A stretch of 64,000 bases of DNA, taken from positions 1 to 64,000 of the forward strand of contig JBGTQK010000008.1 in NCBI GenBank assembly GCA_041941365.1. The letters run 5' to 3'. This document shows, piece after piece, positions 45,489-54,423 of this stretch. This DNA comes from UBA7434 sp041941365. Its GTDB lineage: Bacteria; Pseudomonadota; Gammaproteobacteria; Pseudomonadales; UBA7434. The position numbers were made by a program, and so were the translations under genes. The stretch's first letter is position 1. The number at the start of each line of letters is the position of its first letter. The notes under the pieces were generated by a model that was given only the letters and a program-made list of their open reading frames with translations, was not told where the DNA came from and made no database searches.

Positions 45489-47645
45489 ATGTCTGAATAC
45501 AAATATGAAAAAGATGCCGATGGTATCGTTACTGTTACTTTTGATGCGAGCGATAAATCTTCGAACACAATGACTCTGGCCTGGTTGGACGGTATGTTCG
45601 AGTTGATTGAACGCTTAAAAGCAGAAGAGGGATTGGCAGGGGTTGTGTTAGCTTCTGCCAAGAAAACTTTTTTTGCTGGTGGTGATCTGGGTTATATTCT
45701 CGAAAAAAGCGGAAAAGATAGTGCAAAAGAATCTTTTGACTATGTCGAGCGTAATAAAGCACCTTTGCGTTTGATGGAAGCATTACCTGTTCCATTTGTT
45801 GCCGCTATCAATGGTGCAGCATTGGGTGGTGGTTATGAAATATGTTTAGCATGCAATCATAGAATTATAGCTAATAATCCGAAAGCAGTGGTTGGTTTGC
45901 CTGAGGTAACATTGGGGCTTTTACCTGGTGCTGGCGGGATTGTACGCATGACAGCATTGTTAGGTTTGGAAAAAGCATTACCATTGATGTTAGAAGGAAA
46001 ACAGTTAAGGCCGGAAGCTGCGCTTAAAGCTGGGCTTGTTGATGAAATGGTAGAAACGAACGATGAGCTTATTCCTGCTGCGAAAGCCTGGATTAAGGCA
46101 AATCCTGAAAGTGGTATTCAACCCTGGGATCAAAAGGGTTTTAAATATCCTGGAGGTAGTGCCGCATCACCTGGAATACGAATGACAGCGACTATGGCTC
46201 CGGCCATGTTATACAGTAAAACACGTGGTTTAATGCCTGCTCCAGAAAAGATCCTGGATATAGCAGTCAACTCAATGCGTATGGGGTTTGATAGTGCCTT
46301 GCGAGCAGAGAGTCGTGGCCTTGTTTATCTGTTAGGAACGCCAGAGTGTAAAGCGGCAATTACAACATTCTTTTTTGGCATGCAGGCTGTCAAGTCAGGA
46401 AAAATTCGGCCAGAAGGTGAGCCTACTGTATTTAAAAAGGCTGCTGTATTAGGTGCAGGTATGATGGGCGCTGGTATTACCTGGGCTCATGTTTATAAAG
46501 GATTACCAACGGTACTCAAAGATATATCGAAAGAAAATGCTGAAAAAGGAAAGTCATATTCCGAGAAGTTGGCAGATAAACGTGTTAATAAAAAACGCAT
46601 GACTGAAGAAAACAAGGCAGGCTTGTTAGAGCTAATCACACCAACTGATACAGATAGTGATTATCAGGGGGCAGATATTATTATCGAAGCTGTTTTTGAA
46701 GAAATCAACCTGAAAGAAAAAGTGATTAAGGAAAGCTTTAAACAGCTTTCCGATGATGGTATTTATGGATCTAACACTTCTTCTTTGCCTATTTCTATCC
46801 TGGCAGAATTTTGTCCTGATCCAAGCCGCTTTATAGGGCTGCATTTTTTCTCGCCAGTAGATAAAATGAAAATTGTAGAAATTATTTGTGGTGAAAAAAC
46901 CAGTGATGAGACATTACGCAAAGCATACGATTACGTATCTCAGATCGGTTACATGCCAATAGTGGTGAATGATAGCCGAGGGTTTTTTACGAGTCGCGTA
47001 TTTAGTACTTACATGGATGAAGGGCTGCAGTTGATGCAGGATGGGCTGGAACCAGCAGCAATTGAGAGAGCAGGGTGGCTTGCAGGTATGCCGGTCGGTC
47101 CACTTGCCGTTCATGATGAAGTGTCAATGGAGTTAACTAAAAAAGGGTGGCACACACATAAAGAGTTAGATAAACGCTTGGGTGTGGACAGCGGGTTTGG
47201 TAAGGATAATACAGGCATAGAAAATGTTGGACATAAAATGGTAGATATGGGTCGCTTGGGACGAAAAGCGAGTGCAGGATTTTATGACTACCACGAAGAT
47301 GGTTCCAAATCACTTTGGCCAAAGCTGGATCAATTCATTATTGAGCAGAAAAATGTATCGATGAAGGATGCGACAGACCGTTTACTGTATCGTCAGGTTA
47401 TTGAGACACTCCGCTGTTTAGATGAAGGTGTACTAAATACTGAAACAGAAGCAAATATAGGCTCTATTTTTGCTATTGGTTTTCCACCACACACTGGTGG
47501 AGCCTTACAGTTTATTCATGGTGTCGGAAGAGAGGCATTTGTTACGCGGGCACTTGAGCTTGAGAATACTTATGGCGAACGTTTTCATGTAGATACAAGT
47601 GCTATTGAGAAACTCTTTAATAACGTAAAAAGTAAGGCGGCTTAA
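45489..47645 (+). CDS. FadJ-like bifunctional enoyl-CoA hydratase/3-hydroxyacyl-CoA dehydrogenase
   Basis: Multifunctional beta-oxidation protein, 718 residues from ATG 45489, preceded by GAGGAAA; a start at 45432 would overlap the thiolase gene and was rejected. N-terminal crotonase domain (about 1-190) with GAALGGGYEICLACNHRI and catalytic Glu in LPEVTLGLLPGAGG. Then the NAD-binding dehydrogenase (about 310-500) with VLGAGMMGAGITWA and LHFFSPVDKMKIVEII, and its C-terminal domain (GFFTSRVF). With the thiolase it forms an alpha-beta type complex pair. It is not necessarily the general FadJ of the cell. Confidence 0.94.
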   Translation: MSEYKYEKDADGIVTVTFDASDKSSNTMTLAWLDGMFELIERLKAEEGLAGVVLASAKKTFFAGGDLGYILEKSGKDSAKESFDYVERNKAPLRLMEALPVPFVAAINGAALGGGYEICLACNHRIIANNPKAVVGLPEVTLGLLPGAGGIVRMTALLGLEKALPLMLEGKQLRPEAALKAGLVDEMVETNDELIPAAKAWIKANPESGIQPWDQKGFKYPGGSAASPGIRMTATMAPAMLYSKTRGLMPAPEKILDIAVNSMRMGFDSALRAESRGLVYLLGTPECKAAITTFFFGMQAVKSGKIRPEGEPTVFKKAAVLGAGMMGAGITWAHVYKGLPTVLKDISKENAEKGKSYSEKLADKRVNKKRMTEENKAGLLELITPTDTDSDYQGADIIIEAVFEEINLKEKVIKESFKQLSDDGIYGSNTSSLPISILAEFCPDPSRFIGLHFFSPVDKMKIVEIICGEKTSDETLRKAYDYVSQIGYMPIVVNDSRGFFTSRVFSTYMDEGLQLMQDGLEPAAIERAGWLAGMPVGPLAVHDEVSMELTKKGWHTHKELDKRLGVDSGFGKDNTGIENVGHKMVDMGRLGRKASAGFYDYHEDGSKSLWPKLDQFIIEQKNVSMKDATDRLLYRQVIETLRCLDEGVLNTETEANIGSIFAIGFPPHTGGALQFIHGVGREAFVTRALELENTYGERFHVDTSAIEKLFNNVKSKAA

Positions 47646-47648
47646 ATT

Positions 47649-48803
47649 ATGCAGATTCAACGCGACCTTTATGAAGAAGAACACGAAATGTTTAGAGATA
47701 GTGTTCGAAAGTGGTGTGATCAACATCTGGCGCCGCATGCCAAGAGCTGGATGGAAGAGGGTATTGTAAGTCGCGAAGCATGGAAAGCTGCTGGCGATGC
47801 AGGATTTTTGGCGATGTATGCTGACGAAGCTTATGGTGGAGTTGGTCTGGAAGATTTCCGTTATGATCAGATCATAATGGAGGAAATTACCCGATACAGT
47901 TCAGGCTTTTTTGTACCTTTACATAACCGCATAGTTGGTCCTTATTTTCATCATTTTGGCACAAAAGAACAAAAAGATCGTTTTATGCCTGGCATTGTCT
48001 CGGGAGAGAAAATTCTTGCTATTGCGATTACTGAACCGGGTACAGGTTCGGATATGGCAGGTATCCGAACAAAAGCGGAAGACAAAGGTGATTATTGGCT
48101 CCTGAATGGTTCTAAAACCTATATATCTAACGGTATTATTTCTGATGTGCTTTTAGTGGCTGCGCGTACTAATCCTGACAATCCTCATGCAATGGGGTTG
48201 TTTATTGTTGAAGCAGGAATGGAAGGCTTTAATCGTGGGCAAAAATTGAAAAAGATAGGTCTTCATGCACAGGATACAGCCGAATTATTTTTTGATGATG
48301 TTAGAATTCCAAAGGAGAATGTGCTTGGAAAAGCTGACGAAGGCTTTAGGTACATGATGGCAGGGTTAGCTGAAGAACGTTTATGTGCTGCGGTTTCTTT
48401 TACTGCACGTGCAGAATACGCCTTTGAGCTAACCATGGAATATATCATGGAGCGTAAGGCTTTTGGAAAACCGATAGGTACTTTTCAAAACAGCCGATTT
48501 AAAATGGCTGAGATGAGAACAGATCTTGATATGTGTTGGGTTTTCACTGACTATTGCACTAAATTGTTCCTGGAAGGAAAATTAAGTGCTGAACTTGCGG
48601 CAGAGGCCAAACTTAAGACGTCTGAAATTGAAGCCAGGGTTGTAGATGATTGTTTACAATTACATGGTGGTGCCGGTTTTATGGAAGAGTATGAAATATC
48701 AAGATTGTATGTTGACGCCAGAATAAGCAGGATATATGCAGGTACATCTGAGATAATGAAGGAAATTATTGGCAGAGGTTTAGGGTTAGACTCTCGCCGT
48801 TAA
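47649..48803 (+). CDS. Acyl-CoA dehydrogenase, long/branched-chain (LCAD/IVD) type
   Basis: FAD flavoprotein, 384 residues, forming the 2,3-double bond of acyl-CoA. AIAITEPGTGSDMAG and WLLNGSKTYISNG are family signatures. The C-terminal motif is YAGTSEIMKEI, so the Glu that is catalytic in medium- and short-chain enzymes (YEGT) is Ala here. Instead Glu243 in GLAEERL matches the helix-G catalytic Glu of LCAD and isovaleryl-CoA dehydrogenases, which accept branched acyl chains. It lies 3 bases after the fadJ-like gene. Confidence 0.93.
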   Translation: MQIQRDLYEEEHEMFRDSVRKWCDQHLAPHAKSWMEEGIVSREAWKAAGDAGFLAMYADEAYGGVGLEDFRYDQIIMEEITRYSSGFFVPLHNRIVGPYFHHFGTKEQKDRFMPGIVSGEKILAIAITEPGTGSDMAGIRTKAEDKGDYWLLNGSKTYISNGIISDVLLVAARTNPDNPHAMGLFIVEAGMEGFNRGQKLKKIGLHAQDTAELFFDDVRIPKENVLGKADEGFRYMMAGLAEERLCAAVSFTARAEYAFELTMEYIMERKAFGKPIGTFQNSRFKMAEMRTDLDMCWVFTDYCTKLFLEGKLSAELAAEAKLKTSEIEARVVDDCLQLHGGAGFMEEYEISRLYVDARISRIYAGTSEIMKEIIGRGLGLDSRR

Positions 48804-48862
48804 TATAACTAAATCTATTTGTTAGAAGATTGTGTAAATAAAATTAAAAATGAGGTGAGTTT

Positions 48863-49624
48863 TTGAATCTTTCTGAAATATCTGCACTCATAACTGGTGG
48901 AGCATCAGGTCTTGGAGAGTCTGTAGTGCGTCACGTAGTAGATGCAGGCGGCCGAGCTGCAATTATTGATCCCAACTCAGAACGAGCATCAAGTCTTGTA
49001 TCAGAGTTAGGTGAAAGTGTCATTCATGCTGGTTGTGATGTAACTGATGAAAACGAGGTTAAAAAAGCTTTAGAAAATACAGTCAAAGCGTTTGGATCAG
49101 TTAATGCAGTAGTTAATTGTGCGGGTATTGCTATTGCAGAGAAAACTCTGGGGAGAGAAGCCCCACATAGTATTGAGAGATATAAAAAAGTAATCGATGT
49201 TAATCTTACAGGCAGTTTTAATACATCACGTATCGCTGCATCATATATGGAAAAAAATGAAGCAAATGAAGATGGTGAAAAAGGAATTATAATCTTTACG
49301 GCATCAGTAGCTGCTTTTGATGGTCAGAAAGGCCAGGCAGCCTATTCTGCTTCAAAAGGTGGTATCGTTGGTATGACTTTACCAATGGCAAGAGATTTAG
49401 CTCAGTATGGTATTCGAGTAAATACTATAGCGCCTGGCTTATTCAACACGCCAATGGTAGATAGCTTACCAGAAGCTGCAGCACAAGCATTAGTAAAGCT
49501 TCCGCTTTTTCCTAAACGACTCGGACATACATCTGAGTTCGCAAAGCTTGCAGGATTTTTGATTGAGAATCCATATATTAATGCTGAAACGATACGCCTT
49601 GATGCAGGAGTTAGATTACCATGA
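48863..49624 (+). CDS. SDR-family dehydrogenase (3-hydroxyacyl-CoA dehydrogenase type 2-like), TTG start
   Basis: Short-chain dehydrogenase, 253 residues. NAD motif TGGASGLGES, NCAG (VNCAGIA), catalytic Ser/Tyr/Lys in FTASVAA and AYSASKGG. The sequence, with PFPKRLGHTSEFAKLAGFLIEN near the end, resembles HSD10-type 3-hydroxy-2-methylacyl-CoA dehydrogenases, which act on 2-methyl-3-hydroxyacyl-CoA. Start is TTG with GAGGTGAG close upstream. Its stop overlaps the racemase start (ATGA). Confidence 0.88.
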   Translation: MNLSEISALITGGASGLGESVVRHVVDAGGRAAIIDPNSERASSLVSELGESVIHAGCDVTDENEVKKALENTVKAFGSVNAVVNCAGIAIAEKTLGREAPHSIERYKKVIDVNLTGSFNTSRIAASYMEKNEANEDGEKGIIIFTASVAAFDGQKGQAAYSASKGGIVGMTLPMARDLAQYGIRVNTIAPGLFNTPMVDSLPEAAAQALVKLPLFPKRLGHTSEFAKLAGFLIENPYINAETIRLDAGVRLP

Positions 49625-50739
49625 CAGGACCACTAGCCGGTATTAAAGTTGTAGAATTTACCGGACTTGGACCTGCTCCCTTGGCAGGGCAGTTACTCGC
49701 AGATTTAGGTGCAGATGTTATTGTTGTCGATCGCAAGAGTGCAGAACAGGATCCTACGGATGTCAATCGTCGTGGTAAGCGCTCTATAGCATTGAATTTA
49801 AAAACACCTCAAGGGCATGCTGCTATTCTGAAAGTGTTAGATGATGCTGACGTACTTATAGAAGGTTTTCGCCCTGGTGTAATGGAGAAATTAGGATTAG
49901 GTCCTTCGGATGTTTCAGATAAAATAATTTATGGTCGTATGACTGGCTGGGGGCAGGAAGGGCCTCTTGCTAATACTGCCGGGCATGATATGACCTATTT
50001 GGCGTTAACAGGTGCATTAAACATGTTTGGTGTTCCTGGGCAGCCTCCATACCCGTCACTTAATTACGTTGCTGACTTTGGTGGTGGTACCATGTTTTTG
50101 GTATGTGGTGTGCTTGCTGCATTGCTTGAGCGTATTAAATCAGGTAAAGGTCAAGTTGTGGATGCAGCAATGGTTGATGGTGTTGCAGCCATGGGTGGAC
50201 TCATTTATACGATGATTGCTAAAGGTTTTGCAGGTGAAAATAGTGGTCAGAACATGCTAGGTGGTTCAGCACCTTTTTATCGTTGTTATGAATGTGCTGA
50301 TAATAAATATATTGCTGTTGGTTGTATTGAACCGCAGTTTTTTGCAGAGTTTATCGATAAGGCAGGCCTTCCATCTGATGATTCAAAAATTCAGCATAAC
50401 CCTAAATATTGGCCTGATATGCATAAGCGTTATTCGGCACATCTAAAAACTAAAACACGTGATGAATGGGCAGAAATATTTGAAGGCAGCGATGCCTGTG
50501 TTAATCCTGTTCTAACGTTAAGTGAAGCTGCCGAGAATTCACATATTGCTTCAAGAAACATTTTTAATCGAATAGATGGTACTATACATCCAGCACCTGC
50601 ACCAAGACTCAGTCGAAGTGGAGCGCGGGAAATATCGTCCCCACGAGCAGCAGGAGCAGATACTGAAACAATACTGCAAGAAGCTGGTTTTAGCGCAGAA
50701 GAGCTGGCTGAGTTAAATAAATCTAAAGTATTAACTTAA
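49621..50739 (+). CDS. Alpha-methylacyl-CoA racemase
   Basis: Family III CoA-transferase-fold protein, 372 residues, that interconverts 2R- and 2S-methylacyl-CoA. Three catalytic residues known from the Mycobacterium racemase (His126, Asp156, Glu241) are here His122 (AGHDMTYLAL), Asp152 (ADFGGGTM) and Glu237 (GCIEPQF), a constant shift of four. This makes racemase far more likely than CoA transferase. Only S-methyl epimers enter acyl-CoA dehydrogenation, so the enzyme is needed for methyl-branched chains. Coupled to the SDR gene by a 4-base overlap. Confidence 0.93.
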   Translation: MTGPLAGIKVVEFTGLGPAPLAGQLLADLGADVIVVDRKSAEQDPTDVNRRGKRSIALNLKTPQGHAAILKVLDDADVLIEGFRPGVMEKLGLGPSDVSDKIIYGRMTGWGQEGPLANTAGHDMTYLALTGALNMFGVPGQPPYPSLNYVADFGGGTMFLVCGVLAALLERIKSGKGQVVDAAMVDGVAAMGGLIYTMIAKGFAGENSGQNMLGGSAPFYRCYECADNKYIAVGCIEPQFFAEFIDKAGLPSDDSKIQHNPKYWPDMHKRYSAHLKTKTRDEWAEIFEGSDACVNPVLTLSEAAENSHIASRNIFNRIDGTIHPAPAPRLSRSGAREISSPRAAGADTETILQEAGFSAEELAELNKSKVLT

Positions 50740-50804
50740 TATATCTTTTCTAACGCTGTGTTAAATTGTTAGAGTTTTTACCGAATTTCAGATCGGAGAG
50801 CTGT

Positions 50805-52421
50805 ATGGAATTTGACTATATCATCGTTGGCGGTGGATCAGCAGGTGCTGTGCTGGCTTCCCGATTATCGGAGGATTCCTCCAGCTCTGTATGTCTGTTG
50901 GAAGCAGGTGGTAACGGTGATTCATTGTTTGTTCGTGTCCCGACAATGGTAATAGCTGGAATACATGGTGAATGGCTAACGAACCTTAACTGGGGTTTTG
51001 ATACAGCGCCTCAGCCCGGGTTAAATGGAAGAGCTGGCTATCAGCCTCGAGGAAAAGGTCTTGGAGGTTCTTCGGCTATTAATGCCATGGTATATATTCG
51101 CGGAAATAGACGTGATTATGATGCCTGGCGTGATCAGGGCTGTACAGGTTGGGGTTGGGATGATGTGCTTCCCTATTTTAAAAAATCAGAATCTAACATG
51201 CGGGGTGCCGATGAATTTCATGGTGCATCTGGGCCATTGCATGTTGCTGATCCTTCAACGCCTTACGCTATTAATGAGGATTTTATTCAGTCCTGCCAGT
51301 CTGTTGGGTTAGAAAGAACAAGTGATTTCAATGGGGGAATACAGCAAGGAGTCGGTTATTTTCAGGTGACTCAATTTCATGATCAGCGTCGGGGTCAACG
51401 TTGTTCCACAGCTGCAGCGTACATACATCCTAATTTAAATCGCAAGAATTTGACAGTTTTAACTAACTCTCATGTAGAGCGTGTATTAATTGACTCAGGT
51501 CGCGCCACAGCAGTTACCTTCAGACAGGGTAATACAATAAAGACAGTGACTGCCCGCAAAGAAATTATACTCTCTGCAGGAGCTTATCAATCCCCGCAAT
51601 TATTAATGTTATCTGGTATTGGGCCAACAGAAGAGTTGCAACGTCATGGAATAGAAGTGAAGGTTGATTTACCAAATGTTGGACAAAATTTGCATGATCA
51701 CCCTGATATGATAATCGGTTACAAGGTAAATCGTCCTGACGTTTTTGGTATATCGTTTCAAACAGCTTGGCGTGCAATGCGAGATATCATTCCTTATCGT
51801 AAAAATGGTACAGGATTCTGGTCATCAAATGTGGCTGAATCAGGAGCTTTCTTTTCTGTGGAAAGCGAACCAGAGTGGCCAGATACCCAGCTGCATTTTG
51901 GTATAGGTTGCATTCAGGACCATGGTCGTAAGTTAATACCTGGTCATGGTATTTCATTACATGTAGCAGTATTACGCCCAGAAAGTCGAGGAAAAGTAAC
52001 TCTGGCATCTAACCATTCTTCTGATGCGCCTGTGATAGACCTTGCCCAGCTTACAGCAGATGCCGATATTCGACGTCTGATCGCAGGAGTTAAAGTAGCA
52101 AAACAGATTATGGCTTCAGAACCAATGTCAAAAAATATTGTTAGAGATATAACAATGGGGAAAGCTGTTACTGATCAAGAAATAGAACAGGTTATTAGAA
52201 ACGAGTCAGATACGGTTTATCATCCAGTAGGTTCTTGTCGAATGGGTTCGGATAACAAGAGCGTAGTAGATTTACAACTAAAAGTTCGTGGTGTAGATAA
52301 TTTACGAGTGGTCGACGCTTCGGTAATGCCAACGGTCATTAGCGGTAATACCAATGCAACCACTATTATGATTGCTGAGAAAGCAGCAGATATGATCCTG
52401 TCAGAAAGTCAGGGGAGGTGA
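50805..52421 (+). CDS. GMC-family alcohol oxidoreductase
   Basis: FAD enzyme of the glucose-methanol-choline family, 538 residues from ATG 50805 (CGGAGAG upstream; an earlier start at 50766 was rejected). FAD motif DYIIVGGGSAGAVLA, GMC signatures GKGLGGSSAINAM and GAYQSPQLLMLSGIGP, catalytic His in DTVYHPVGSCRMG, and second active-site region in GNTNATTIM. The closest general type is AlkJ/choline dehydrogenase-like. It would oxidise a primary alcohol to aldehyde and pass electrons to the respiratory chain. The aldehyde dehydrogenase follows at once. Confidence 0.93.
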   Translation: MEFDYIIVGGGSAGAVLASRLSEDSSSSVCLLEAGGNGDSLFVRVPTMVIAGIHGEWLTNLNWGFDTAPQPGLNGRAGYQPRGKGLGGSSAINAMVYIRGNRRDYDAWRDQGCTGWGWDDVLPYFKKSESNMRGADEFHGASGPLHVADPSTPYAINEDFIQSCQSVGLERTSDFNGGIQQGVGYFQVTQFHDQRRGQRCSTAAAYIHPNLNRKNLTVLTNSHVERVLIDSGRATAVTFRQGNTIKTVTARKEIILSAGAYQSPQLLMLSGIGPTEELQRHGIEVKVDLPNVGQNLHDHPDMIIGYKVNRPDVFGISFQTAWRAMRDIIPYRKNGTGFWSSNVAESGAFFSVESEPEWPDTQLHFGIGCIQDHGRKLIPGHGISLHVAVLRPESRGKVTLASNHSSDAPVIDLAQLTADADIRRLIAGVKVAKQIMASEPMSKNIVRDITMGKAVTDQEIEQVIRNESDTVYHPVGSCRMGSDNKSVVDLQLKVRGVDNLRVVDASVMPTVISGNTNATTIMIAEKAADMILSESQGR

Positions 52422-52425
52422 ATCC

Positions 52426-53886
52426 GTGGAAACAATTGATGAAGCAGTTTCAAATATGTCTAACATACCTTTAAATTCAGATTTAGAAGTTATCTCACAA
52501 GCAAAAAAGCAGCTTGAATTGATGAAAGCTGCTCAAAAGCAGGATATTAATCCAAGTGCAGAACTGCGTATTGATCGTTTACAACGTTTGGACCAAATGT
52601 TGGTAGATAATCAAACTGAGCTGGTCAAGGTTATGAGTGAAGATTTTTCACATCGAGGCTCATTTGAAACAGAGCTTGTTGATATCACTATGGTGCTTGG
52701 GGAAATTCGTAATAATAAAAGGAACCTGAAACGCTGGATGAAGCCTCGAAGAGAACCTATAGGTAAACACTTTTTTCCAGCACAAGGGAAAATAGTTCTA
52801 CAACCAAAAGGCGTAGTTGGGATTATGTCTCCCTGGAATTTCCCTATTTTTCTTTCTGTAGGGCCTTTAGCTGGAGTATTGGCGGCGGGTAATCGCGCCA
52901 TTCTAAAACCGTCAGAGCTTGCTCCGCTCACAGCTGAATACCTTCAGTCATTGATTAATGATACCTTTGATTCCTCAGAAGTATGTGTTGTTAATGGTGG
53001 CCCACAAGTAGCGGCAGAGTTCTCTACCTTACCGTTTGATCATCTGGTTTTTACTGGATCGACACGTGTAGGTCGAATGGTGGCAGAAGCAGCAGCTCGA
53101 AATTTAACGCCAGTTACATTAGAACTTGGAGGTAAATCACCGACAATTATTGGGAAGGGGGCAGATTTGAAATATGCTGCCAAGCGAGTTGCATTTGGTA
53201 AAACAGCGAATGCTGGGCAAGCATGTGTGGCGCCAGATTATGTGATGGTCCCACGTGAAAATATGAAAGTTTTTGCCGATTTAGTCGCTGAACAAATGAA
53301 AATACTCTATCCGGATGACACTGCCGGTAAAGACTACACAGCTCTGGTTTCTGAAAAACATCAGTTACGTATAGAGGAAATGTTAAGTGAAGCAGAGAAC
53401 AAAGGTGCAGATATTATAGGCCTGAAATATAAAACCAAGCTTCCGTTAGATAGGCAATTAACACCTTCGTTAGTACTTGATCCAAAACCAGGTTCACGTT
53501 TAATGCAGGAAGAAATTTTTGGGCCAGTATTACCTATCATCCCATATGATTCTATCGATGATGCTATGGCCTATGTAACAAATTTTCCAGATCCGTTAGC
53601 GCTTTATATCTTTACTGAAGACAAAAAAGAGCGCGATCTCTGGGTTAAAAAAACAAAATCCGGAGCAGTTGCCGTTAACGAAACCTGTTTTCAGGCGCTT
53701 GCTATGCCATTTGGTGGGGTGGGTCACTCTGGTATGGGTGCTTATCATGGTCAACGTGGATTTGATACATTTAGCCATCGTAAGTCTGTTATGTATCAAC
53801 CCAAGCTGAATGCAGTTACATTACTTTATCCGCCAGTAACCGGTTTTAGTCGTTGGGTTGCTAAAATCGTTCAGCGCATCATATAA
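52426..53886 (+). CDS. Aldehyde dehydrogenase (fatty/coniferyl-aldehyde type), GTG start
   Basis: NAD(P)-dependent aldehyde dehydrogenase, 486 residues. Catalytic Cys in NAGQACVAPDYV, general-base Glu in VTLELGGKSP, nucleotide site FTGSTRVGR. The form matches class-3-like bacterial enzymes (calB group) acting on long or aromatic aldehydes, and the C-terminus has a hydrophobic segment (VTLLYPPVTGF). Starts with GTG after GGGGAGG, 4 bases after the oxidoreductase stop. Predicted to give the free acid for the ligase at 54423. Confidence 0.93.
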   Translation: METIDEAVSNMSNIPLNSDLEVISQAKKQLELMKAAQKQDINPSAELRIDRLQRLDQMLVDNQTELVKVMSEDFSHRGSFETELVDITMVLGEIRNNKRNLKRWMKPRREPIGKHFFPAQGKIVLQPKGVVGIMSPWNFPIFLSVGPLAGVLAAGNRAILKPSELAPLTAEYLQSLINDTFDSSEVCVVNGGPQVAAEFSTLPFDHLVFTGSTRVGRMVAEAAARNLTPVTLELGGKSPTIIGKGADLKYAAKRVAFGKTANAGQACVAPDYVMVPRENMKVFADLVAEQMKILYPDDTAGKDYTALVSEKHQLRIEEMLSEAENKGADIIGLKYKTKLPLDRQLTPSLVLDPKPGSRLMQEEIFGPVLPIIPYDSIDDAMAYVTNFPDPLALYIFTEDKKERDLWVKKTKSGAVAVNETCFQALAMPFGGVGHSGMGAYHGQRGFDTFSHRKSVMYQPKLNAVTLLYPPVTGFSRWVAKIVQRII

Positions 53887-53904
53887 AAATAATAGGAAAA
53901 GCAT

Positions 53905-54423
53905 ATGTCTCAAAAACAGAACGAAGCTATGTCAACGCAAGAAGCTATAGCGCTTTTTGATAGTTTAGAGCCTGCACAATCCAGCCAGATGATTGGACGA
54001 TGGCGAGGAGAAGGGGTAGATACAGATCATCCCATGGATGGTATGTTAGAAGCATCTTATTGGTATGGCAAAGAGTTTTTAGGAGAAGATGATGTCCATC
54101 CCTTGGTTCATAAATTACCTCTATGGGGAAGGCGGAATATCAATCCAGGATTATTACCAATTAATCTAACAACTAAACTACCGCTGCGTGATTTAATTGG
54201 ACCCGTACTAGTTCCATTAGTTGCTCCATTAATATGGACGGGAAAAGCGAAAGCCCGTTTGCGTACGCTAGAATTTCGTGGTCGTTTGCATGCAGCAATG
54301 TGCTATGACGACAAACCCATTAATGATGTCTTTGCCCAGTATGACGAAAATACCTTGTTAGGCTGGATGGATTACAAAGGTATGGTAAAACCTTATTTTT
54401 TTAAATTATTCAGGGAAAGTTAA
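53905..54423 (+). CDS. GXWXG/DUF4334 domain protein
   Basis: Soluble protein of 172 residues. An N-terminal GXWXG motif is seen in MIGRWRGEGVD, and the C-terminal part (from about 110) with LRTLEFRGRLHAAMCYDDKPINDVF and NTLLGWMDYKGM fits DUF4334. Function unknown in this family. The fold suggests a small beta-barrel that may bind a lipophilic ligand; that is inference. Encoded between the aldehyde dehydrogenase and the ligase, with which it overlaps by one base, so it is probably a pathway-specific protein. Confidence 0.8.
   Translation: MSQKQNEAMSTQEAIALFDSLEPAQSSQMIGRWRGEGVDTDHPMDGMLEASYWYGKEFLGEDDVHPLVHKLPLWGRRNINPGLLPINLTTKLPLRDLIGPVLVPLVAPLIWTGKAKARLRTLEFRGRLHAAMCYDDKPINDVFAQYDENTLLGWMDYKGMVKPYFFKLFRES

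Noticed and set aside
49621..50739. CaiB/BaiF CoA transferase
   Set aside because: The His-Asp-Glu set of alpha-methylacyl-CoA racemase is present at the right spacing.
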